Positions 45,391-55,900 of a stretch of 64,000 nucleotides of DNA are shown here, one piece after another. Numbering within the stretch: the stretch's first letter is position 1; each line of letters opens with the position of its first letter. Origin of the DNA: Cryptomeria japonica (Eukaryota; Streptophyta; Pinopsida; Cupressales; Cupressaceae); the NCBI RefSeq assembly GCF_030272615.1, contig NC_081411.1, positions 152,075,971 through 152,139,970 of the forward strand, in the 5' to 3' direction. The translations under genes were made by a program, and so were the position numbers. The notes under the pieces were generated by a model that had not been told where the DNA came from, did no database searches, and saw only the letters and a list, made by a program, of their open reading frames with translations.

Positions 45391-47324
45391 CACAGAGCAT
45401 CAAGCTCCTCCAACTATATCTGCAAATACCAAAAACATTCATAAAAATGTCCTAAAGAAAATACAAAAAAATCAAGAAAATAGTAAAGAAAAAAATCATC
45501 ATGCATCCAAATGGTGAAAACCACTACTGTGGCACCTTGGGTAAGTACGATGGTGAAAAATTGGCAAATAGGTGCCACTCATAAAAGCTATGGTTCCATT
45601 GTCTTTCAGACTTGTTGCGATCACATCCATTGCATCCATTCATCCGTTATTCATACCATGGCTTGTTATTGATCTCCAATCAGGGTTAGTAGTTCATGTG
45701 TCATGCATCCCGCTTTCATAGTTATGTATAAACTGGGGGCAATGCTCTTAACATACTAATGAAAGTGGATTCTACATTACTTGTGATTCATTGAGTTCCT
45801 CATTCAAAATTTGCTGCAAATAATACCAAAAACATTAAAAAACACTCACAAAATCCAAAAACATGATAAAACATCAAAAATCAATAAAAAACATGGCAAC
45901 ATATATTATTCCTTGTACATACACATCACAACAGGCACCAAACAAACATTTTGAGCTACTCAAACAATGATCACTTATTAAATCAATCAACCAAGTTAAA
46001 ACATCTACACACAATCGTCTTCACAATGATGCATCCTTCCTCACGAAATAAAGACATGATTACATTTTCTTTGACAAGAAAATTCTGTTTAAGCTAATAC
46101 ACACTTGGTTGGTTTGTTATTTATTTATTCATATTAGGTTCCTATACTACTCCAGGATATCCACAAGTGATTAGAGTAGCCGAGATGGTTCCTGATATCT
46201 TTTTCTTTGTTTGCTGTTTGTGGATTGTTCTAATGAAGTTCTGGGGCGTATACTAATGGTGTCTGCGTGGGAAGTTCACTAAGCTACATGATCCTATGCA
46301 AAAATATAGTCATGGATCACTATGGCTTACCAACTACAACGTATACCTTGACCATATGTACATGAACCGGAATGGAGGGGAACTTTCCTTGTCTATAAAT
46401 ACTTGCTTACAGGTGAAATGCTCAAAACTTGGTTCCTGCTACCTCAGCCAAGAATGATACAACCATGCTCGATGATGAAAATAAAGCACTATGAATATCC
46501 TATGGATCGTCATTTCATCTCATTTGTATATATTGTATTTCGTTGCATTCCATCCATCCATACATCCATATAGCTGCATATCATTCATGCATAGTCATAA
46601 CAATGGATACTCTATTTTTCTCCTCTCACACAGGAATGGGTCCTGGGTCCTCCATACCTTCTATCTAATATTGAATCCCCCCCCTCACCCTCCCTATCTC
46701 AGTCATTATCATAATTTCATACCCTACCTCATTTCCCATCACACCCAATCAAGCCACATTCATCATTGTCCATCTCTAACAGGAGGGGTTGTGTTTCCCA
46801 TCCTAAGTCATCCTATAAGAAAAACAAGTTACTCTGTCTACACAGGTACATCAACTCACGCACGCCTAAACTATTGACAGATACTTTTTGATCAAGTATC
46901 TTTGGGTCTCAATAGATAATCGATTATGGCAAACCTAGACTACAATAGGCATTAATTACAATGACCTAGTCTCAACGGGGCTGCTATGATTCACCACAAA
47001 CAACCTACAACACAAACACTATCAATTGATCAGCCAATCAAACACAATCAACATAGATAATTACATCAATTGTCTAAGTCTCAACGAGTATTTTTCTTCA
47101 TATACCTTAACTTCATCAGATAATTACATCAATTGTCTAAAGTCACAACAGGTCACTTTGACTCACTTACTCAGACTTTATCCTGTCCAAGTGAACAACT
47201 GACATAAACTGTCATGCTTTGACTTAACCGGGGCAATTAAACCGATTGCACCAGATTGTCCAACCAATTTTGATCAATTGTACAGTATCAATCAAAAGCA
47301 CAAACACCACATTTGCACTGAACA
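45391..47324 (+). other. Tat 3' non-coding region
   Basis: About 1.9 kb between integrase and 3' LTR. Two CTGGGGGC/CTGGGGCG words (45731 and 46242) look like old polypurine tracts but are not beside an LTR. A C/T-rich part lies at 46680-46800. No coding frame is supported (46491-46877 is not protein-like). Repeated ATAATTACATCAATTGTCTAA lies at about 47055 and 47120. Confidence 0.6.
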
Positions 47325-48715
47325 ACAATTAATTAAATTAATATTTAATTCATTCATCTTCAACCTCTTCTTCTATTAATTAAATAAATTATTTAATTTA
47401 TTGAAAATTAATTCATTAAGCCACACTCTAAATCAATTAAATGAATAAAACATATTTATTTAATTTAACCCCCTTTCCTCATTTAAATAAAATATTTAAT
47501 TAATCCCTAAACTACCCACCCCCCCCCCCCCCCCCCCCCACTTGCATTCTCCTACAAATGCAATTTGCACCTATTTAGTTGAAATAAATGAATTTTATTT
47601 TAATTAAAATCCTATTTTCTCTCACCCACCAAACCCACTAGACTCTTCGAACCCATTCTAGATTCTTATAAACCATTCCTAATTAGCCTAAACCCATCCC
47701 CTAATTATTGTCACATTCCTAAGCAACTTGAAGTCACTTCTCAAAGCCTCCAAAGTCTTTGAAAAGAATTAAATGCTTTATGTCTCCAACAAGTTAACCC
47801 CTAAAGTCTTCCAAACCATTTATGGCTCTTACATAACCATTAATGGTTAACTTATCTCACCCACATGGTTAGAGACTTTCCCTCTAACTCAACCTCCATT
47901 TAACTCATGGGTCTCTTCAAGCATTGATTGCTTTGACCATGGTTATCCCCACTAACTGTTGCACAAGAGTTTGTCCATTGGATAAAAGCATTATTCATTG
48001 AATAAAGGCTTTATTCATTCAACTCAAGCCTAACCTTACCTCCTAAGGTAACCTTCAAGTCATTTCAAGCATTCAATGCTTCTTTCATCTCCTCTCAAGC
48101 CATCTCATGATGCCATTTGTCATCTTGGGATTGGGTTAAAAGATCTCACATGGATCATAAACCCATCAATCCCGACCCTTGTTGAGATTACTCAATCTCA
48201 ACCATCCATTGCCCTGTTTTTCCTATAAATAGAGCCCATTCCTTCTTAATCCAGATCCAGAAATCTTGTATGAATCTAACCTATAGTAAAATTGAGAGAG
48301 CATTTAGGAGTAAAATCATATCTAGTTTGTTATTTTGGCTAAAATCAATATAGATTAAATAGGTATTTTGTCATATCTAGTTTGCTTGCATTTGCATAGT
48401 CTTTTATCTTCATTATTCATAAATCTTGAATCTCCATAAGACATCCATAGTAGTGCAAAAAGATGAGGGCTATAGTCATGTGGAACTTAGAGAGGAGAGG
48501 AACAAGGGAGGAGCAACTATGAGCATTTTGGAGAGCATTTGGGAGGGTTTAGTGTCTTTCCTCTATTTTTGTCTGTTTTCTATAATATGTTTGATATCTC
48601 TCTTGATATGCATGCTTAGGATTGTAGTTTATTTCATCTTTCATTTTTGATTGATGCTACTAACACTAACATTTGACTTGTCGTGTGTTCCTAACATCCT
48701 TTTTGTAGTGCATCA
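47325..48715 (+). repeat. Tat 3' LTR, apparently truncated at its start
   Basis: It aligns to 5' LTR positions about 9327-10732. The first 73 bp of the 5' LTR are not recognisable here, and no polypurine tract abuts it. It contains a 20-plus C homopolymer at about 47517-47539, where the 5' LTR has seven C. The inverted repeat is at 48181-48202, and TATAAATAG at 48224-48232. It ends GTGCATCA and abuts TSD GTATC (48716-48720). Confidence 0.88.
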
Positions 48716-48720
48716 GTATC
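48716..48720. repeat. Target-site duplication GTATC, right copy, Tat element
   Basis: Directly follows the 3' LTR and equals 9249-9253. Confidence 0.85.
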
Positions 48721-50650
48721 AACCTATTTCATTAGGGTAGTGATGATCAATCTTGCAAAGATTGTTTATTTTAATTTTCCTTCATAATGATGAATTGGAT
48801 CAATGATTTTTTGAATGTCATATCAACACAAGTCCCCAGGACACGTCTATGGTGACAACGCATAATTTGAAAGCCTAGAACGACAACTTATTAATTGATC
48901 ATTTTAACAAGTCAATGTAGAATGATGATAAAATGAATAAAGGTCACAACAACAAAGAGTTTAAGATCATTTTAAAGCTTGTTATTCATGAAAATTGTGG
49001 GTATCGTACTAGAGATATTATTCATCAAAAAGGGAGAAAATTACATAAATTATCTATTCTTCAGAACTACTTCTCCATTATTGCTAATTTAAATAAGTGT
49101 TGCAAAAATATATCTAGGTTAACATTGTCAAAGATAAAGATAAGAAAGGTGACATGGGTGGTGTGAGGAAAAATTTTGAGCCTCAAAATTGTGATACTTT
49201 GAGGTATTATGAGGACTTGTTGAACTTGTTTGATAAGGTTGATTTAGTTCCTTTCTTCTATGCCATGCAGGGGTATAATGACTCACTAACTTCAAAAATT
49301 TATAGCTCTTGGATGAAGGACGAGGTGGCAATTGGAATAATATAGTTTAAGGGAACTCTAAATTTGATTATTGAGGCAATGAGGCTTTAGTGCAATGGAT
49401 TAAAAGCAATAAAGAAGAGTTTCAGGGATTTACATCATTTCATTAAAAAATTATTTGAAAAGGGTGAGAAACTTGTGAGATTGCAAGATGGGTATGATAG
49501 GCCTATTATCCCTCCTCATGCTTTAGTCAGTTGTCATATTATGTAATGTTTACCCTAGAGGGTAGGTATATAATTAGTCATGGCTACCACTTCCCCATTT
49601 TAAACCATGCAAGGCATAAGTAAAGTATTAATGTGCCATTCTATTTATTTTCCTTGATGCACATCAATATTGATAAAGGGGCATCACCTCCCTTGCATAA
49701 AGGTCTGATAATGGAATTGTATAAATATGTGCTTGTGTAGAGAATGCATGATAGTAGGATAATTATCCAACATAATTTCCCTACCAAACCCAATAGTTTG
49801 GTGAAAACCAAAATTATTGAAAGCAAGCCCCATTCTCTTGAGAAACCCAAAGCCTCTTGGGAGAAAAAAATAAAGATAAGAAAAACCTTACCGTGTCTAT
49901 AGAACAAATTGAACTCTTACAAGTTACCCCTAAAATGATGAAAGTTACTATTGCTAAACATGTGCCTTCTAAAGCTATGAAAGTGGATTCTAAGGCTACC
50001 AAGTGCAAAAATATCACCATGAATTTGGAGGACCCAGACCTGGATAGTAAAGAAGAGGATAATAGTAGGTAGTTCAAGTGGCCATAGGTTTTATAGAATT
50101 AAAGAGAAGGACCCCAAAGAAAAAGAACATATGATAGTTGATAAGGAAGTCAATATTTACTCTAAAGAGGAATTTATGCCTAGACTTGAGGATAACACTG
50201 AGGAGTCAAAGTATGAGAATTATTGTGAGTAGGAAGAGGAGACTGAGGATGTCAATGGGGGATAATTTTTTTTTGGAAGAAGAGGATGAAGCTAGTGAGG
50301 TATGGAAAAATATAATGAGACCTTAGGAGAAACAAAAAAAAAAATCAAAGGCATAAAGGAGGATAACTAAGAGATAACAAAGGTTAATGATATGGATAAT
50401 GGCTTGGTTTAAAATTTGAAAGTGCAAGTGGTAGATCTACAAAATATAATGAGGGATGTGGAAAGAAAGGTGGAGGACTCCAAAGTCACCAAAAAGAATT
50501 TTAAAAATACTATAAAAACTCTCACCATTAACACTAATGGAATTATGCAAAAGTTAGTTATGGGTATGGTGACTGGCCAGACTAAGATCAAGAAATGACT
50601 CAAAAAGAATGCAAGGATGAGCAAGGACATGATGAAATATCATTAATAAT
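48721..50650 (+). pseudogene. Relic of an unrecognised protein gene, multiply broken
   Basis: After about 430 bp with no domain, 49154-49520 reads as a protein-like frame (NLFDKVDLVPFFYAMQGYND, then WMKDEVAIGII and KKLFEKGEKLVRLQDGYD). With a frameshift, about 49545-49720 reads LEGRY, YHFPILNHARH and PLHKGL. About 49857-50100 is Lys/Glu-rich, and 50130-50600 is acidic to coiled-coil (VQVVDLQNIMRDVERKVEDS). At least seven stops or shifts occur. The motif set resembles a dispersed conifer and land-plant ORF I recall only by pattern, without a function. I see no catalytic residues. Confidence 0.4.
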
Positions 50651-51140
50651 ACATTTACTCTTAGGTGGATTGAAAATAGAACCTATGTGAGCTCACTTCG
50701 AATTGGGGAATTATCGTGGGCGCCAAGAATCAAGTTTATATGATCATTGTTTACTTTTTGATGATATTTTGGTTGTGGTGGCTTGTGTGCCACCTTAGTG
50801 TTTATCCATTTGTTTTAGTTTTAAGTTTATATATGGATTGTTATTTTTCTAAGACTTTATTCAGGCTTGAGCGCCATGACATGCTTAGTTTAAGTAGGTA
50901 TTTTCTAGTCGTAATATGAAGTTAAAAGACTCGATGTTAATAGTGGATGTTATGTTTAGTTTAATCATGTTGGTTTCGATTATTTAAGGGTGGGTTCTAT
51001 TGCAAATCCCGACTGAACAACCCACTTCTTGTTTTGTGGTTGATTCTAGGCTAGTTGTTGTTTCTCTTGGTTGATGTTCTGAACTTCTATTTTTTGTAAG
51101 GGATCCAGGCCCTCTCCCTACTTATATAATAAAAAATATT
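50651..51140 (+). repeat. Possible LINE 3' tail
   Basis: The end reads TTTTTGTAAGGGATCCAGGC, a few bases, then TATATAATAAAAAATA. This resembles plant L1 tails, which have a GGG..CC segment followed by AATAAAA. No ORF2 coding part is adjacent, so it would be a 5'-truncated copy or the displaced tail of the LINE at 2985-9253. Weak evidence. Confidence 0.3.
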
Positions 51141-53500
51141 TTATTCCCAATATTTATCACATATGAAGATAGAAAGCCATGATTGTTTCTATACAACCTT
51201 TATAGAGATCGATCAAAAACAAAATCTGATATTGCGATTAACTTGTAAATGAATCTAATAGATTGTAACGAGTGCTTATAAAAGCATAAAAATGAAACCC
51301 TAGATATAAGCTCTAGGACAATATTGAAATTGAGCTTGACATGGGTTACATCATAATGAATGATAAAACATGTGATAAATATAGCTCAATCTAATAAAAG
51401 GAAAAAAACTCCTGAGTTTAGTTAAGTGTAATAAAGGAATAAATGACATAATTAGATAATCAATTACTCGATTATCCTAATTACTCTAATAATTAATAGA
51501 TGTGAATTTTAAGATCAAACAATATTTTCCTACACAATGATGATTTCCTACCAAAAATCTATTAGTATCATAGACATAAAGCTTTAGAATAGTATATACA
51601 ACATAAATATATATTAACATATAAAAATCAATAAAAACTAATTTTTATGATGCTAAAACAACCTAATAGTTGAAAGATAAGAACTCATAGACAACAAAAT
51701 AATATTAGAAGATTAGTATTCATGTTGGGTTCACCAAAAATGTAAACAAAAAATTTCGTAAACTAGAAATGCATTGAGACATGAAAACACAAAATAAAAT
51801 CAAATTCATATCTTGCAAACCTAAAAAAAAAGACATGTCACTTTCGCTTTGGATGGCGATACAATATCAATGGTATAACACTTATGAAATCATGAGTGAT
51901 TGATTTGATAGAGTGTAATTTCATAATAATGATTTAATATGTTTACATGATGAAAGGAAATGACTTATGTATAGAGTTTTTATGGATACAAGGACGAGGA
52001 TAAGAATTATGATCTAAGTTAACTAAAAATTAGTAGATTCAACTTAACTACAAATTATAAATTTTCCCTTTTGTGATCAAGAGGGGATAATATTAGATCA
52101 TGTATTTAACTGTTTGACAAACATGCACACTAATTTCCATTTATAGACTCGATTGATTTAGGGAACAAGATTAAGTTTCTAAAATGTGGAAGAGTGAGTT
52201 TCTATATGGAGACCGAAGAGATGAAAATAAAAATTATGAGTGGATAATTAGTTTGCATTTAAATAAAAAATAAAAAATATTTTCTAATTAAATGGATGAA
52301 GCCAAAATTTAAATGATAGAAAGGATTATTAATTAATAATTTTATGTGAGATGACAAATATATTATAATTAATAAATGATAAAAGGTAATGATAACAAAT
52401 GGGTAAACTATTATGAGAATAATTAAGTGATTATTTTTACTTTCTAAATTTCACAAGAGAAATAAAACAAACACATAACACTAGAAAAATAAAGAAGAAA
52501 AAAACCAAGAAAATTGAAAACCACACTTGGTTTAAACCAAAGGGCATGATATTGGAAGTGGGAGCCCAATAAAGTGTGCTCATGAGAAACATGCACACAA
52601 ACACTTGAACTACAACTTTTCAACCTTTCTACTAGATGCTTATTCAACTAAGATCACAAAAAATTGCAAAGGATTCCAAATCACTAGATCATGGAAGCAA
52701 GTAGAAATTAAAGATAAGAAAAAATAAAATGGATAAAATAACAAAAAGGACAAAGCCATGTGAGTGAGAAGGTTTCCATTAATACTAATAAAAATAGATA
52801 ACTTTGGGGTGATGTCATACCATCAAATTCAAAGTTTTAGAAGTGGTCTCACAAGCATCTAGGAATGAGAAACTCTAATCATTTGGACAAAAGGAATGTT
52901 AAGGTTTCAAGATACCTTGCCAAGTAATCCTAGATAACTAAATCCCAAAGTTTGATAAAAGGATCATACTCAAACCAAGTTAAAAAATATAAAGAAAATG
53001 GGAACAAACCAAGAAAGAAAGAAACTAGCAAGAAAGAATACACTAAAAAGGCATAGAAGAAAAAAAAAAGGGGGCACCACCTTTTCCTTAAGAAAATTTG
53101 GGCTTTTTGTGTCCAAACAAGTAACTTAGTTAGTTATTGTATACGGTATATTTTACCTCCAGATTAGCACTATTTTAAAAACATCATTTTAATAGACCAA
53201 GTGACATGGTAATAGTGATTACAAATGAGAAAATTCCTTAGAGGATGAGACTATGAAAAATAGTGTATTCTTGTGATGGGTGATAAAAAGAATGTGGTGA
53301 TTGGTAAAAAATGTTTCCTAGAGGGTGAAAAGATTTTAAATTTGGAAATAGTTACAATGATTAGTGTATTCAAATTTAGAGTATGAAAATAGATAAATAG
53401 AGTATGAAAATAAAAAGGGGTAGTTATAAATGATAAGAAACAAAATATTGTATTCTCAAAAGGACTATATAACTTCATATTCTTAAATCTTAGCTTCTAC
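51141..53500 (-). repeat. Decayed minus-strand LTR element with a Tat-type primer-binding site
   Basis: On the minus strand, TGGTGAACCCAACATGAATA (51717-51736) matches the LARD site except at both CpG positions, which read TpG, and at the last base. Directly to the right, after AAAA, an LTR-like end TGTAAAC begins at 51741 (CTTTACA-type end on the minus strand is expected; here GTTTACA). The far LTR end is uncertain; CTTCTACA at about 53498 is a candidate. Sequence left of 51717 would be its leader. AT-rich, no ORF. Confidence 0.4.
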
Positions 53501-53624
53501 ATTGTACAATTATATTCTTGTAACTTTCACATGTCTTGCAAGTGGAGACACCACTATATTTTTTAATTTTAGAATCTAATATGATGTAATGAATGAATAG
53601 AGGAAATAAAAAGTTTATAAATGA

Positions 53625-53724
53625 TCCTATGTAATTTTTATGTGAATGATTATCAAAATATCCTATGTAATTTTTATGTGAATGACTATCAAAATATCCT
53701 ATGTAATTTTTATGTGAATTATCA
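53625..53724 (+). repeat. 36-bp tandem repeat, 2.8 copies
   Basis: Units start TCCTATGTAATTTTTATGTG at 53625, 53661 and 53697. The first two differ at one base. Confidence 0.92.
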
Positions 53725-54133
53725 CATATACTTATTCAATTAGGGTTATTATCATTCTTTAGTACTAGTGACCTTGATACTTTTTCAACACAAAGTACCT
53801 AGGGTATCCAAGGACCTAAGGTCTAGGTTTCTTATATCATACTGTAGACACCTAAAAGTTGCACAACAAATTAAGTGAATTTTATTCATTTAATCATCCC
53901 TATTTCTTCCAATTAATTAAATTAATATCCCTGTTTCTCTAAATTAGCCTATTAATCAAATTAAAGATTTGATTAATATTTCCCTTCTTCTATCCTGGCC
54001 ATTTTATTAAATTTACATTTAGTTAAAATATCCCTCATAGCCATTTAATTAAATTTACATTTAATTAAAAATCATCCTCTAGCCATTTTAATTAAATCTA
54101 CATTTAATTAAAACAACTTTTGCAAAAATCTGC

Positions 54134-54322
54134 TAAAAGAACGGTTAAATGCGCTACAGAAACAGTCAAATCGCAACAAAATATGTTATATGCATGACAT
54201 AATATGTTATATGCGCTACAAAATATATTATATGCACTACAAAATATGTTATATGTGCTAGAAAAGATGTCAAATGCACAAGAATATCTATCGTATGCGT
54301 GAAAAGATCTGTTGTATGTACA
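54134..54322 (-). repeat. 21-bp minisatellite, nine units in exact phase
   Basis: Units start at 54134 and every 21 bp to 54302, for example ACAAAATATGTTATATGCAT at 54176. Because 21 is a multiple of three, the minus strand stays open and repeats a seven-residue motif (CSAYNIF-like) within a 75-codon frame. On the minus strand the first units contain TAGCGCATTTAACC, like the cores of the Tat leader repeats at 10815-11160. I read this as a leader-type repeat, not a gene. Confidence 0.88.
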
Positions 54323-54977
54323 ATTTTGCATTTAAAAACTTTAGGCGTGAATCCTGCGGAAAAAAAATTAGAAGTGTTGAAAAATGGGGTTTGAGCCCCA
54401 TAGTGGGCATCATAAATGTATGCTCAGATTGTGGTACCTGCATGAGAGCGGCAAACAACACAAACACACCAATGAGACATTATGTTAGAGATCAAAAATC
54501 ATTAGAACAACAAATGAAATAAAGATCTTAAGCACGTCTCATCTTAACCCTTGTTGAGATTATTCAATCTCAACCCTCCATTGCCTTATTTTCCCTATAA
54601 CTAGAGTTCTCATTCTTCATTCTCATCATCAAGTCTTTTGTACATCTAAATTATAGTCACATTGCAGGTTAAGGAGCTCTCTTTATTATCAAGAATCCAT
54701 ATCATAAGCATTTTTAGTTTCATTTAGCTTAGATGCATACCTTTACTTAGTTAATTAACTCATCTAGTATCATCTTTGCTTTCAATTTGTCGATTTGATG
54801 TTGTTGCCAAAGTTGTCAATTTGATTCACTGGATAAGAAAATTGATTTGGATATGAGATGTTTAATATGAAACTGGTGTCGATATGAGACTTGATGATGA
54901 AGCCGTTATGGAAGTGTTGATATGAGACTGATATGGAGATTCGATATGATAATGTTGTCTTCAAAATTGTCAAAATA

Positions 54978-55316
54978 GGGATATTAATTAAATCTTAATT
55001 TAATTAATTAGAAGAAATAGGGATAATTAAATGAATGAAATTGTTGATAACTTTCAATCCTAGCCCTTGTTGAGATTATTCAATCTCAACCCTCCATTGG
55101 CCTATTTTCCCTATAAATAGAGTTCTCATTCTTCATTCTCATCATCAAGTCTTTTGTGCATCTAAATTGTAGTCACATTGCAAGTTAAGGAGCTCTCGTT
55201 ATTATCAAGCATTTAAATTATTCTCTTGAAAGTTGCACAACAAATTAAGTGAATTTTATTCATTTAATTATCCCCATTTCTTCCAACTAATTAAATTAAG
55301 ATTTAATTAATATCCC
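54978..55316. repeat. 65-bp inverted repeat with arms at 54978-55042 and 55252-55316
   Basis: The arms are about 94% complementary by eye (about four differences) around a 209-bp spacer. They are AT-rich LTR-start sequence in opposite orientations. Confidence 0.85.
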
Positions 55317-55900
55317 TATTTCTCTAAATTAGCCTATTAATCAAATTAAAGATTTGATTAATATTTCCCTTCTTCTATCCTATCCATTTAATTAAATTTA
55401 AATTTAATTAAAATCTCCCTCATAGCCATTTAATTAAAAATCCCCCTCTAGCCATTTTAATTAAATCTACGTTTAATTAAAACCCCTTTTGCATTTAAAT
55501 AAATCTAAATTTATTTAAAAATCCCCCCCACTTGCAAAAATCCTACAAATGCAAGTTGCAACCAAAATTAAAATAAATTAATTTTATTTTAATTAAATTC
55601 TTTTTTCCTCACCCACTTGCAAAATCCTACATCTCCCACTTGCCTCCTAAACCTCTTCTAGAGCCTTCTAGATTATTCTAAACCCTTTTAATTAGCCTAA
55701 TCAACTCCCAATCATGTCCTTTCCCTAAATTTGAGGAGGTCACTTCTCAAATTTGGAAGAAAGTCTTCTAAATGCATTTAAGACTTTATTCCCTTCAACA
55801 AGCTAACTACTCTTTGTCAAAAAACCAAACTTATTCCTTGGCTACATTGAAACCCTAGTTTAAACTCTTCCATGATTGTGTTTTGGTTTTGAAAGTGATC

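Larger units (their letters stand above)
9254..48715 (+). mobile_element. Ty3 Tat/Ogre-type LTR retrotransposon, split by three nested insertions
   Basis: The LTRs at 9254-10732 and about 47325-48715 are in the same orientation and flanked by GTATC. In order the interior has a primer-binding site, a long leader with short repeats, gag, a DNGA-type protease, a G-patch-like segment, RT, RNase H, a second archaeal-type RNase H, integrase and a 1.9-kb 3' non-coding region. The second RNase H is the hallmark of the Tat lineage. Copia-1, Copia-2 and a solo LTR interrupt it. Its own sequence is about 14.7 kb. Stops, shifts and lost catalytic residues make it defective. Confidence 0.9.
53843..55900. 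repeat. Mosaic of Tat-related LTR fragments
   Basis: 53843 (TGTAGACACCTAAAAGTTGC) resembles an LTR start. About 53850-54110 and 55222-55500 are copies of each other. About 54545-54690 and 55063-55215 are two copies of an LTR promoter part with the GTTGAGATT/AATCTCAAC inverted repeat (54553-54574 and 55069-55090), the second with an intact TATAAATA (55112-55119). About 55500-55860 continues as in the Tat LTR (CCCCCACTTGCAAAAATCC, CACTTCTCAAA). The order is scrambled, suggesting nested or recombined LTRs. No coding part. Confidence 0.6.

Noticed and set aside
54134-54322. CRISPR-like array
   Set aside because: The units are direct tandem copies without unique spacers, in a plant genome.
54104-54331. 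75-codon minus-strand frame with seven-residue repeats as a small repeat protein
   Set aside because: It exists only because the 21-bp minisatellite unit is divisible by three. It has no promoter or flanking coding sequence. Reported as a repeat instead.
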